The notes under the pieces were generated by a model. The model ran no database searches, had not been told where the DNA came from, and worked only from the letters and a program-made list of their open reading frames with translations. Below are positions 21,895 to 29,575 of a stretch of DNA of 64,000 nt, piece by piece (the first letter of the stretch is position 1; the number at the start of each line of letters is the position of its first letter). Made by a program: the position numbers and the translations under genes. This DNA comes from a virus: the IMG/VR virus record IMGVR_UViG_3300042446_002107, positions 1-64,000 of that record. The stretch is one strand, 5' to 3'.

Positions 21895-22161
21895 ATGAGC
21901 ACCATCTACAACTATGACGAGTTCCTTCTTTTTGTCGCACGAGAGCACAAGCAGCTTTCTGCGGAGGATTCGACGATTCGTTATGGGCAGACGTATTTTA
22001 ACTGTTTGTGGGAATTCCGGCCAAGTATTGCCTCTGAGATTCGTGCCACGGAAATGGACCCTTTCCACAAGAGCGAAGTCTCCCCTCTGACCCATGTGCA
22101 TGTCCAGGGTTTATGGGAAGAGATGAATGCTCGGGTGCTGAAAAGCATTGAGGAAAGCTAG
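21895..22161 (+). CDS. Small phage protein, unknown
   Basis: An 88-residue protein (STIYNYDEFLLFVAREH; GQTYFNCLWEFRPSIASEI): helical with a conserved-looking middle. First gene of the lysin-side region. No family recognised. Confidence 0.72.
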   Translation: MSTIYNYDEFLLFVAREHKQLSAEDSTIRYGQTYFNCLWEFRPSIASEIRATEMDPFHKSEVSPLTHVHVQGLWEEMNARVLKSIEES

Positions 22162-22166
22162 ATATT

Positions 22167-22367
22167 ATGGAATTATCTGATTTGTTTCTTGCTTTTTTTA
22201 TTTTTTTGTTGGGGTTGGGTGCATTTTCGGTCTTTTTGGGGCAGTTTTTCTCCGAGGAAAAGTGCACAGGCTGTGGTCGTTTTGGCCCCTCTAGGCATAT
22301 GTCCAAAGACACAAGAGGCCGTCACTGGCACTATTCTTGTTACAAGGATGGTTATTTTTTTGAGTGA
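22167..22367 (+). CDS. Membrane helix plus zinc motif
   Basis: A 66-residue protein: membrane segment LFLAFFIFLLGLGAFSVFL (about 6-24), then CTGCGRFGPSRHM and SCYKDG, a possible cytoplasmic zinc knuckle. Starts five bases after the previous stop. May act with the lysin; unproved. Confidence 0.68.
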   Translation: MELSDLFLAFFIFLLGLGAFSVFLGQFFSEEKCTGCGRFGPSRHMSKDTRGRHWHYSCYKDGYFFE

Positions 22368-22453
22368 CTACTTTGTTGTTCTTTGCATTGTGGTGCTTTT
22401 GCTTGTCTTTGCCCTTACAGGTAACGCTCAGGGCCTCTGAAAGCCTCCTGTAA
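22364..22453 (+). CDS. Possible 29-residue hydrophobic peptide
   Basis: GTG 22364 overlaps the preceding TGA (GTGA) and opens a short Leu/Phe/Cys-rich frame to TAA 22453. Position and coupling resemble a tiny lysis peptide, but length and composition give little support. Confidence 0.25.
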   Translation: MTTLLFFALWCFCLSLPLQVTLRASESLL

Positions 22454-22784
22454 GCAATCCTGAGCCCCTGAAGCCGCGTCTAGTACGTGGAAGGCCGTGA
22501 TGCTAGAAAAGGGGCGCACGGATTTTCCCCCAGCCCAAATATAGGGCACCCCCACAAATTTTGAGGTCCTGGACCGCATTAGGATAAATTTATCCAAAAA
22601 GAGGGTCTCAGAAAAAAAATCGCGTTGGTTCCTTACTTTTCTATTCAATGGAGTTACCCGCGGGGTGGCTTGCGTCGGGGGCGTTCCGGGGGTAGGGTGT
22701 GTAGATGGTAGAATTAACTACTACCGATAATGAGCCCACTACTAACAGGGCCTGCTGTATCCACCTAACACAGGAGCACAAATC
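22454..22784. other. Lysin upstream region with a 14-bp palindrome
   Basis: No gene seen. GGATAAATTTATCC (22582-22595) is a perfect palindrome, half of which (AAATTTATCC) recurs at 21843-21852; it could be an operator. TTGCGT-17-TAGGGT (about 22669-22697) and TAGAAT (about 22710) are possible promoter boxes before the lysin. AGGAG precedes its GTG start. Confidence 0.5.
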
Positions 22785-23900
22785 GTGAAACCACACCGAC
22801 TGATTATTTTTGCATTGTCTGCTTTACTTTTGGGGCCAGCTTTTGAAGCTCGCGCCTCCTCCTCTCCAGAAGAGGAGGTACCGGTAGAACAACATGTGAC
22901 GATTCAGTCGGTAGCTACACCAGAATCTATTAGAGCTTCTGCTGTAGCGAGAGAGCACGCTTTTGCCCCAGATTCTTTTTGGATAAAGTTGGCGCAGTGT
23001 GAAACTGCGAACGATTGGTCCAATGGTGGCCGTTGGGCTGGCGGCTTAGGAATAATGACCAGCAGTCGTTTCCCGAAGGGGTCGATGGGCACTTGGGAGC
23101 GTTACGGTGGCGAACAGTTCGCTTCTTCTCCAGACAAGGCGACTCGCGAAGAGCAGATAATCGTGGCTAACCGCATTTCTGTCGAAGGTTATAAGCAGGT
23201 CGTTCATCGTGACCCAGATTGGGCTCGTCGTCAGGGAATTCCTGCCGTGTATTTATGGGACCAAAAGCCAGTAGGTCTCGGAGGATGGGGTTGTTACAAA
23301 TCTCAATCCACGGGTAAGTACAGGATGAGTAAGCCAAAGTTCTTCTACTACGAGAATTTTAAAGATGTTCTTTTGTTCTCTTTTAAATTTAACGAAAGTA
23401 GTAAAGCCGTTCATGACTTGCAGATGTTTCTTAATCTCAAGGTCGACAGTGTGTATGGTCCAAAGACCAGACAAGCTCACGTTCATTACTTAAAGAAAAA
23501 GAAACTTTCAACTTCGGGTGTTCCCAAGGTAAAGAAATCTCCCAAGCAGGTAACTACTGCTGGAGTTAGTAAATCTTCTGTGGGTGTATCGGTAGTCAAA
23601 AGTTGCCCTCAGTGGGAAAGTAAACTGAAAGCGCAAGGGCTTGTTCCGGTAAAGAAGTTCTCGCAAATAATGTGGCGTGAAAGCCGCTGCCAAGAAAAAG
23701 TAATTTCGAAGAAGAACTCAAATGGCACGCGAGATTACGGTTTATTACAAATCAACTCTTCATGGCGGACAGTTACAAAGAACGTATGTGGTGTCAAAAA
23801 CATTGATGCACTGCTTGACTCTAAGTGCAATCTAAAAGTTGCTCGTTATCTGTTTGATAACGGCGGGATAGGTCACTGGAAAGCAACTTCCGGTAGTTAA
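22785..23900 (+). CDS. Secreted endolysin with two lysozyme-like domains
   Basis: A 371-residue exported cell-wall hydrolase. GTG start with an AGGAG site. Signal peptide at residues 1-25 (LIIFALSALLLGPAF, cut near ARA-SS). Residues 62-135 resemble the Rpf transglycosylase domain (FWIKLAQCETAND, catalytic Glu 73; GTWERYGG; EEQIIVANR). Residues 205-236 look like a peptidoglycan-binding repeat (LQMFLNLKVDSVYGPKTRQ). Residues 288-371 are an SLT-type lysozyme domain (MWRESRC with Glu 299; DYGLLQINSSW). Having two glycan-cutting domains in one chain is unusual. Overlaps the convergent rfbD-like gene by four bases. Confidence 0.88.
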   Translation: MKPHRLIIFALSALLLGPAFEARASSSPEEEVPVEQHVTIQSVATPESIRASAVAREHAFAPDSFWIKLAQCETANDWSNGGRWAGGLGIMTSSRFPKGSMGTWERYGGEQFASSPDKATREEQIIVANRISVEGYKQVVHRDPDWARRQGIPAVYLWDQKPVGLGGWGCYKSQSTGKYRMSKPKFFYYENFKDVLLFSFKFNESSKAVHDLQMFLNLKVDSVYGPKTRQAHVHYLKKKKLSTSGVPKVKKSPKQVTTAGVSKSSVGVSVVKSCPQWESKLKAQGLVPVKKFSQIMWRESRCQEKVISKKNSNGTRDYGLLQINSSWRTVTKNVCGVKNIDALLDSKCNLKVARYLFDNGGIGHWKATSGS

Positions 23901-24742
23901 GACAAAAGTTTCCTAACAAGTCGCTCCATCGGAACAAGATGATGGTCGAGCAATGTTATTTTTTCATCTTCCATTCTTTTATTTCTTAGAACAGAGTTGA
24001 GTGGTCGATGAGCTGGCCTTTGGCTGCGGATGTCTTCAGTTTTTACGGGTTTCACGGGGGTGCTGATGCCGGCGAAATCTAGTACATTCTTTGCGAAATC
24101 GCACCAAGACGTTTGTCCTTGATTCGTCACGTGCCAAATACCGGGAGAATTAGAAATCGACATTTCAAGTATGCGTAATGAAGCATCGTCTGCAAATGTA
24201 GGGTGACCAATCTGGTCGTCGACAAAAGATAATTCCGAAGAGCCTTCCGCTATTCGAAGAATGGTCTTGACCATGTTTGAACCGTTCTTGCCGTTTACCC
24301 AAGACACACGTATGACCGAGTCTGTAGGCCTCATGCATGTTTCTCCTTGAAGCTTTGTTAAGCCGTATGTGGAGATAGGGGAAGGCGAATCGTTTTCTTC
24401 GTAAGGCGATTTTTTATTTCCGTCAAAAACATAGTCCGTTGAGATATACGTTACGTGTGCGCCTACTTGTGCAGCAGCTTGCACTATGAACCTAGTGCCG
24501 TCAGCGTTTATTGACTCCGCCTTGACTTGATGCTTCTCGCACTCATCCACGGCTGTCCATGCTGCACAGTGAATGATGTGTGTTGGCTGGTGTTTTCTTA
24601 TCGAATCAATTACGTCTTGTTGATTGCTGACGTTGAGTCCTCGTTTGTCAAGCGCGACAGTTTCGTATCCGTGCTCAATGCTGCGTTCTACTATTTCTAA
24701 GCCAAGCTGTCCGCCAGCTCCAGTTACGAGAACCTTATGCAT
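23897..24742 (-). CDS. rfbD: dTDP-4-dehydrorhamnose reductase
   Basis: A 281-residue short-chain dehydrogenase/reductase, last step of dTDP-L-rhamnose synthesis. MHKVLVTGAGGQLG is the NAD(P)-binding GxxGxxG; ISTDYVFDG and YGLTKLQGE carry the catalytic Thr and YxxxK; QIGHPTFADD is typical of RmlD. Start MHKVLV at 24742, overlapping the rfbB end by eight bases; the longer frame is not used. Fourth gene of the rfbA-C-B-D operon. Confidence 0.92.
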   Translation of the reverse strand: MHKVLVTGAGGQLGLEIVERSIEHGYETVALDKRGLNVSNQQDVIDSIRKHQPTHIIHCAAWTAVDECEKHQVKAESINADGTRFIVQAAAQVGAHVTYISTDYVFDGNKKSPYEENDSPSPISTYGLTKLQGETCMRPTDSVIRVSWVNGKNGSNMVKTILRIAEGSSELSFVDDQIGHPTFADDASLRILEMSISNSPGIWHVTNQGQTSWCDFAKNVLDFAGISTPVKPVKTEDIRSQRPAHRPLNSVLRNKRMEDEKITLLDHHLVPMERLVRKLLS

Positions 24743-25694
24743 CCTTGAGGGGTTCCCACCACCAACGATTAGACCGATACCAGTCAATCGTGTAGCTAAG
24801 AGAGTCTTCGATATTGTGGAGAGGCTTCCAGCCAAGATTTGTAATTTTACTTACGTCTACTGAATAACGTCTGTCGTGTCCTTTTCTGTCCTGAACGCGC
24901 TCAATCCACTCGGCGGGGTCTTGCTCAAAGTATCGAAGAATCATTCCTACGAGGTCTATATTTGACGTACCGTTGCCAGCGCCTATGTTATAAATTTGTC
25001 CACTTTCACCATGTGTAAGAACTTTGTGTACAGCAGCGCAGTGGTCAAGAACGTCAATCCAGTCTCTTTCGTTGAGACCGTCTCCATATAGAGGTATTTT
25101 TTTGTTTTGAAATATGTTTGTGACAAATAGCGGTATTGCTTTTTCTGGAAACTGATATGGCCCGAAATTGTTCGTACACCTAGTAACCGAGACCGGTAGG
25201 CCGTGTGTGTGGAAGTGAGACAGCGCTATTAGGTCTGAGCCCGCCTTGGATGCCGAGTAAGGGGAACGTGGTTCTAGTGGGTCGGTCTCTAAAGACGAAC
25301 CAGTCTCAACGGAGCCGTAAACCTCGTCAGTTCCGATGTGTACAACCTTTTTTACGCCTATATGTTGCGCTATGTTCATTACGGAATCGGTTCCAGTGCA
25401 GTTGGTACGTACGAAATCATCGGAAAGAAGTATTGACCTATCAACATGGGTCTCTGCAGCAAAATGGACTACGTAGTCAGCCCCCTTCATGGCTGCAAGG
25501 AGAGATTCTTTGTCGCAAACGTCTCCGTACGCAAAGTGGACACGTGGAGAATCTATGAAGTCGCTCATCGTCGTCAATAATCCTGCGTAAGTCAGCATGT
25601 CGTAAACTGTTACTTCGTCGTCTGTATTGTTTAGTACGTAGCGAACATAGTTGGAGCCTATAAACCCAGCTCCACCGGTTACAAAGTGCTTCAC
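24735..25694 (-). CDS. rfbB: dTDP-glucose 4,6-dehydratase
   Basis: A 319-residue extended SDR: VTGGAGFIGSNYVR at the N-terminus, GTDEVYG with the catalytic Asp-Glu, YSASKAG (YxxxK) and RCTNNFGPYQFPEK as in RmlB. Converts dTDP-glucose to the 4-keto-6-deoxy sugar. One base separates it from rfbC. Confidence 0.94.
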   Translation of the reverse strand: MKHFVTGGAGFIGSNYVRYVLNNTDDEVTVYDMLTYAGLLTTMSDFIDSPRVHFAYGDVCDKESLLAAMKGADYVVHFAAETHVDRSILLSDDFVRTNCTGTDSVMNIAQHIGVKKVVHIGTDEVYGSVETGSSLETDPLEPRSPYSASKAGSDLIALSHFHTHGLPVSVTRCTNNFGPYQFPEKAIPLFVTNIFQNKKIPLYGDGLNERDWIDVLDHCAAVHKVLTHGESGQIYNIGAGNGTSNIDLVGMILRYFEQDPAEWIERVQDRKGHDRRYSVDVSKITNLGWKPLHNIEDSLSYTIDWYRSNRWWWEPLKDA

Positions 25695-25695
25695 G

Positions 25696-26262
25696 TTATG
25701 TCCTTGAGTCGTAAATTGGTTTTAGCCCGGCCGGGATGTCTAATATCAGCGGATTGTTTTTATCCCTATCGGAAACGGTGGGATTTTCAATAGCATCGGC
25801 GATATGTATGCCTGGGTCGTTCCAGAGTATTCCCAACTCGTCGTTTTTGTTGTAGTAGTTATCAACCATATAGGTGATAGTCATGTCTGTTACTGAGTAA
25901 AACCCATGTGCCACGCCGGGCGGAATGAATAGGCCGCGGTGGTCGTGGGTGTTCTCGTCCACCATTCCAAGCCGTGTCGTGTAGGTATTGCCGTAAGTGG
26001 GGGAACCTTCTCTAATGTCGTGAAGAATAACCAAACACGCACCAAAGGGTACGTACCAATAATCTGCTTGATGTAAATGATAATGAAGACCTACTAGGCA
26101 GCCAGCTTTTCTGTCTCCCCTGTTGCCTTGAACCATTTCTCGACCCAGAGGGAACCAGTTTCTCCTGTATGTCTCTACGAAGTACCCACGCTCGTCTCCG
26201 TGCTTGTCGGGATGAACTATTAATACGTCTTTTATTTCCGTACACTCTTCAAATTTTGGCAT
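25696..26262 (-). CDS. rfbC: dTDP-4-dehydrorhamnose 3,5-epimerase-like cupin
   Basis: A 188-residue cupin-fold epimerase: DERGYFVETYRRNWF, then GCLVGLHYHLHQADYW with the catalytic His, and FIPPGVAHGF. Its stop abuts and shares bases with rfbA. Slightly different HYH pattern from the classical RmlC (LRGxHxQ), so 3-epimerase only or another 4-keto sugar epimerase cannot be excluded. Confidence 0.88.
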   Translation of the reverse strand: MPKFEECTEIKDVLIVHPDKHGDERGYFVETYRRNWFPLGREMVQGNRGDRKAGCLVGLHYHLHQADYWYVPFGACLVILHDIREGSPTYGNTYTTRLGMVDENTHDHRGLFIPPGVAHGFYSVTDMTITYMVDNYYNKNDELGILWNDPGIHIADAIENPTVSDRDKNNPLILDIPAGLKPIYDSRT

Positions 26263-27320
26263 TACTCTACCTCTACTACGCTGTAGTCACTTATCATCAG
26301 TTTCAGTGCTGACGGTTTTTGTTCTGATTGTTTTACAATAGCCGAACGTCCTACTAGAGAGTCGCTCATTCTTGCAATATCTGTGACTGTGCTTCCTTTA
26401 AGAAGAACGGAGTTTTGAATTTCTGAATTTCTCACAACGCAGTCAGGGCCTATGGATGTGTATGGTCCGATATACGAATCGGAAATTATTACATTATCCG
26501 CTATAGATACCGGCCCAATAATTCTGGAATTGTATATCTGAGACTTTCCTATTTTTACTTTTCCGTCTGCCGTAAAAGAGTTAAGAGGGTTGTCGTATAT
26601 GTCTCGTTCGATAGCGTCAAGAACGAGCCTATTGCACTCAAGAAGAGGGTCTTTTTTGCCAGTATCAATCCACCAGCCATCGAGTATCTCGTAAGCCACT
26701 CTGCTGCCAGAATCTATTAAGTTTTGTATCGCGTCCGTTATTTCAAGTTCGCCTCGCGGTGAAGCTTTTATTCTTTTGATGCTTTGATGTATTTCTTTTG
26801 AAAACATGTAAACACCAACTAGCGCCAAATTGGATTTTGGGTTGGCTGGTTTTTCTACCAATGTTTTTATTCGGCCGTCATCACCTATTTCAGCAACTCC
26901 GAACTGGCTAGCGTCTTCGACTTCTTTCAGAAGAAGTTTTGCGTCGAAACCGGCCATACCGTCAAGTACAAAAGAGGTAAGACTGGACTCAATCATGTTA
27001 TCTCCTAGATACATGACGAAATTATCTTCACCTAGAAAATCTGAAGCGATGTATACGCAATGAGCCAAGCCAAGCGGAGCGCCCTGAGTTATGTAAGTTA
27101 TTTTTGCACCAAAAGCCGAACCGTCCCCAACGGCCTCAATTACTTCGTTCGCCGTAGAGCCAACAATGATTGCAATGTCGGTTATTCCAGCATTAACCAT
27201 GTCTTCTATGCCGTAAAAAAGTATCGGCTTATTGGCAATGGGGACTAACTGTTTTGCGCTCGTGTGTGTTATTGGCCTAAGTCTCGTTCCAGAGCCGCCA
27301 GATAAAATTAAACCCTTCAT
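26262..27320 (-). CDS. rfbA: Glucose-1-phosphate thymidylyltransferase, long form
   Basis: A 352-residue nucleotidyltransferase: LILSGGSGTRLRPITHTSAKQL is the pyrophosphorylase signature (residues 4-25), with LGDNMI for metal. The C-terminal third is a left-handed beta-helix (repeated IxxSxIxxxxSIG-type rungs), making it the StrD-type long form rather than the 290-residue RmlA. First enzyme of the operon; ATG overlaps the previous stop (TAATG). Confidence 0.93.
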   Translation of the reverse strand: MKGLILSGGSGTRLRPITHTSAKQLVPIANKPILFYGIEDMVNAGITDIAIIVGSTANEVIEAVGDGSAFGAKITYITQGAPLGLAHCVYIASDFLGEDNFVMYLGDNMIESSLTSFVLDGMAGFDAKLLLKEVEDASQFGVAEIGDDGRIKTLVEKPANPKSNLALVGVYMFSKEIHQSIKRIKASPRGELEITDAIQNLIDSGSRVAYEILDGWWIDTGKKDPLLECNRLVLDAIERDIYDNPLNSFTADGKVKIGKSQIYNSRIIGPVSIADNVIISDSYIGPYTSIGPDCVVRNSEIQNSVLLKGSTVTDIARMSDSLVGRSAIVKQSEQKPSALKLMISDYSVVEVE

Positions 27321-27523
27321 TAGCTCAGTTCCTGTGTCTGATTGGTATTTCTTGTTCGCTCGTTGGTCGCATGATTTAGTGAGGTAACAACAAGTTGTGC
27401 TATTTGTCGGTCAAGTGTGCCAACAACCTCCCATGCGTCCACCTCTGCAGTTGAGCACAGTAGATAGCAGAAAGACGGATTATCTGGAGGAAAGGAGTAT
27501 GCGTAAACTGGACTATTTGTCAT
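27320..27523 (-). CDS. Small unidentified protein
   Basis: A 67-residue protein (PVYAYSFPPDNPSFCYLL). ATG 27523 overlaps the upstream gene by 11 bases and its stop overlaps rfbA's start, so it is in the rhamnose operon. Family unknown; a link to the sugar pathway is only positional. Confidence 0.65.
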   Translation of the reverse strand: MTNSPVYAYSFPPDNPSFCYLLCSTAEVDAWEVVGTLDRQIAQLVVTSLNHATNERTRNTNQTQELS

Positions 27524-27707
27524 CTTCTTCTTCAATCCAACCATCGATTATTTTCATTATATGTTCTTCTGACATATTTAGACTTTCGGCAGTTGGTCCC
27601 CACAGCCATTCTCCGTCTTCGTTCATGCCTTTTATTTCAATCAAGTTTGCTTTTCGAAGATGTTCCATATCGTCAAATAAGTCTTCTTTTGTGTACTGTT
27701 CGTCCAT
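27513..27707 (-). CDS. Small acidic helical protein
   Basis: A 64-residue protein: MDEQYTKEDLFDDMEHLRK ... WLWGPTAES: the first half resembles a winged-helix fragment. An AGGAGAAAAG site upstream sets the start. Unknown function. Confidence 0.68.
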   Translation of the reverse strand: MDEQYTKEDLFDDMEHLRKANLIEIKGMNEDGEWLWGPTAESLNMSEEHIMKIIDGWIEEEDDK

Positions 27708-27735
27708 GTCTTCACTTTTCTCCTATTAATAATTT

Positions 27736-27897
27736 TTAAGAATAAACACTGTCAATTATGGATTGAACAATATCTTTGTCTTCAATCCTGGTGACTGGAA
27801 TTCGCTGAGCATGATTATGAAGTATGCAGGATTCAGATTCTTCATACCAAGACACGACGTTAGCTATGGTGACGTTAATCGGTTTTTCGGATTTCAT
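27736..27897 (-). CDS. 53-residue helical protein
   Basis: ATG 27897 to TAA 27736. VTIANVVSWYEESESCILHN is a regular helix. AGAAAG precedes the start. Lies just downstream of the tRNA. No family recognised. Confidence 0.55.
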   Translation of the reverse strand: MKSEKPINVTIANVVSWYEESESCILHNHAQRIPVTRIEDKDIVQSIIDSVYS

Positions 27898-27913
27898 GTT
27901 TTTACTTTCTGTT

Positions 27914-27990
27914 TGGTGGGCCCTCTGGGACTTGAACCCAGGACTGACGGATTATGAGTCCGGCGCTCTAACCAACTGAGCTAAGGGCCC
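27914..27990 (-). tRNA. tRNA with CAU anticodon (Met or Ile2), CCA encoded
   Basis: Full cloverleaf: acceptor GGGCCCT/AGGGCCC, D-arm GCTC-AGTTGGTT-AGAGC, anticodon loop CTCATAA, T-arm CTGGG-TTCAAGT-CCCAG, and CCA in the DNA. CAU may read AUG, or AUA after lysidine modification; the sequence alone does not decide it. One mismatch at the base of the anticodon stem. Confidence 0.93.
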
Positions 27991-27996
27991 GATTTA

Positions 27997-28245
27997 TTAC
28001 CCTTTAAGCTCGCATCCTCTTTCGTATGCCCTATGGGCAATCTTGTTCACTTGGTCAGATAGGCGGTCGGAAACACTGCCTGGATTGTCGTAGTCGAGTT
28101 CCTCCATGAGCCATTCAAACATTTCATAAATGGCATGCTCCAGTAATTCAATTTGTTTTTCTGACGACTCTGGGATGGGGCCTAGTTTGTATTTGCCAGT
28201 TTCCCATTCGCGATAAGTGGTGTTGGTGAATTTTGTGTTACTCAT
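27997..28245 (-). CDS. Acidic helical protein, unknown
   Basis: An 82-residue protein rich in helices (EKQIELLEHAIYEMFEWLME). AAGAAAGAAC precedes the ATG. Seven bases upstream of the tRNA on the same strand. No family recognised. Confidence 0.7.
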   Translation of the reverse strand: MSNTKFTNTTYREWETGKYKLGPIPESSEKQIELLEHAIYEMFEWLMEELDYDNPGSVSDRLSDQVNKIAHRAYERGCELKG

Positions 28246-28261
28246 TGTTCTTTCTTTCTTT

Positions 28262-28564
28262 TTATTTATGTGTGCTTGAATTCGGCATCACAGATTTAGG
28301 CGGGATTGGTAATCCCCCAGCGTTCATTCGTAGCCATGTTTTTTCGTTGACTATTTCGTAGGCCCATGCATCCTGGGTATAGCCATGATTTGCAGGGTGT
28401 GGTCGTCTGTCGATTAGTGACTTTAGAATTGCTCGCTCTTTGGTTTCTTCGATTGTCACAAACCATCTTTCTGCTGGGTCTGACGTATGCCATATGACGT
28501 AAACGACATCGTTCTCAATTCCTGCTTGTGTAAATTTTCCTATGGTTCCTTTATTGTTTGGCAT
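28262..28564 (-). CDS. Small beta-rich protein, unknown
   Basis: A 100-residue protein (DVVYVIWHTSDPAERWFVTIEE; ends in a Pro/Ser-rich tail at 88-100). Start preceded by GAAAGG. Genes 28930 to 27997 run in one direction with short gaps. No family recognised. Confidence 0.7.
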   Translation of the reverse strand: MPNNKGTIGKFTQAGIENDVVYVIWHTSDPAERWFVTIEETKERAILKSLIDRRPHPANHGYTQDAWAYEIVNEKTWLRMNAGGLPIPPKSVMPNSSTHK

Positions 28565-28573
28565 TTTTACCTT

Positions 28574-28930
28574 TCATAGTGCTTTCGATGGGGGTGAGTA
28601 TGTTCGCCAAGTCGCATGTATCTCAGGGTCACTATTTCCGTCCCAGTAGGTAGGGATTTCTCCGAGAATTGTTGCTGCGTCGTGTATGTCTGAATCCATC
28701 TTGGGGAGTTCTGTATCGAGAGTGTCAAGCCATCCAGCGGCCCAATAGTCTTGCGAGCGTGCACTCATCACTTCAGGCATCCAGATTTTGAGAAGACTTT
28801 TTAATTGTTCTGCTTCTTCTCTTGTTTGCGAGAGCTTTTCTTCAAGAGCGTGACAATGCTCAATCCAGAATCTGAGAGCTCTGCGCTCTTCTTCGCGTTT
28901 TTGCTCTGGAGGTAGGTCAGGCATTTCCAT
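28574..28930 (-). CDS. Coiled-coil protein, unknown
   Basis: A 118-residue protein with a strong N-terminal coiled coil (RFWIEHCHALEEKLSQTREE) followed by an acidic domain with Trp residues. Preceded by AAAAGGGAAT. Unknown function. Confidence 0.7.
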   Translation of the reverse strand: MEMPDLPPEQKREEERRALRFWIEHCHALEEKLSQTREEAEQLKSLLKIWMPEVMSARSQDYWAAGWLDTLDTELPKMDSDIHDAATILGEIPTYWDGNSDPEIHATWRTYSPPSKAL

Positions 28931-28943
28931 TTTTTATTCCCTT

Positions 28944-29102
28944 TTATTTTTGATTGCTGTTTTTATCTAAGTACTCGTGTATTGCTTTTCTGAGAAGCGA
29001 GCCTACTGATAGTTTTTCTTTTTCCGACACCAGTACTAGACGGTCGTGAAGCTCTCGCGATATGTGTAGTACTAGTTTTTCGTAATCTGTTAATTTTTTC
29101 AT
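28944..29102 (-). CDS. Ribbon-helix-helix-type small regulator
   Basis: A 52-residue protein: KKLTDYEKLVLHISRELHDR forms strand-helix, then KLSVGSLLRKAIHEYLDKN is the second helix with the GSLLRKAI pattern of RHH/Arc proteins. Start MKKLTDY is set by GAAGGAAT; the tRNA-like element lies 15 bases upstream. Candidate DNA-binding protein. Confidence 0.7.
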   Translation of the reverse strand: MKKLTDYEKLVLHISRELHDRLVLVSEKEKLSVGSLLRKAIHEYLDKNSNQK

Positions 29103-29116
29103 AATTCCTTCTTTGT

Positions 29117-29192
29117 GCTGGAGGCGAGACTTGAACTCGCGTGTCACCATCTACCCTTTCTACACTTTATAAGAGTGAGGGGATACTCCAGC
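29117..29192 (-). tRNA. tRNA-like element with abnormal D-arm
   Basis: Minus strand: perfect 7-bp acceptor GCTGGAG/CTCCAGC and perfect T-arm GCGAG-TTCAAGT-CTCGC, 76 bases in all, but no normal D-arm. The middle can form CACT-CTTATAA-AGTG (anticodon UAU if real) with a long variable region. No CCA encoded. Could be a D-armless or decayed tRNA. Confidence 0.5.
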
Positions 29193-29221
29193 CATCGCTT
29201 TTTGTGGCTAAAGAGCGATGG
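29191..29221 (-). terminator. Hairpin across the thioredoxin stop codon
   Basis: GCCATCGCT and AGCGATGGC pair (9 bp) around the thioredoxin TAG. No T-run; overlaps the first two bases of the tRNA-like element, so it may be a processing signal rather than a terminator. Confidence 0.5.
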
Positions 29222-29537
29222 CTATTCGAATGTTTTCTGTTAAGCGGCTTTTGCTGTAACCGCCCCTCGAAGGCACTAGTCCGCCGAATGCGCCGTCTTT
29301 AAACATTGCAAAAGCAGGAATTGACATTACGGAGTAACGCTTGCCAAATTCTGGAAACTCTTCTATGTCCATTTTTGCAAATATTACTTCTTCGGCCATT
29401 TCTGTTGACAGTTCATCGATGAGTGGTGCAATTATTCTGCAAGGCCCACACCAGGGTGCCCAAAAGTCAACAATGACTGGTTTATCTGCGCTTTGGATAA
29501 ATTCATCAAAAGTGTTTGCGTTTAGTTCTTTTGTCAT
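29208..29537 (-). CDS. Thioredoxin
   Basis: A 109-residue single-domain thioredoxin: [16 protein letters not shown] with the active site WCGPC at residues 29-33, the cis-Pro region [10 protein letters not shown] and IRIAIAL at the end. Likely reductant for the phage class II ribonucleotide reductase at 46773-48698, whose C-terminal Cys pair needs thioredoxin or a similar donor. Confidence 0.93.
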   Translation of the reverse strand: MTKELNANTFDEFIQSADKPVIVDFWAPWCGPCRIIAPLIDELSTEMAEEVIFAKMDIEEFPEFGKRYSVMSIPAFAMFKDGAFGGLVPSRGGYSKSRLTENIRIAIAL

Positions 29538-29575
29538 TTTTTTAATACTGCTTTCGTGTCTTGATGTCTTTTAAT

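Noticed and set aside
23897-27320. Host chromosomal fragment or contamination around the rhamnose genes
   Set aside because: Genes overlap with small phage-type ORFs and the lysin without a composition break, so they belong to the phage.
27763-27957. 64-codon plus-strand ORF
   Set aside because: It runs through the tRNA on the minus strand and the small 53-codon gene; composition is not protein-like.
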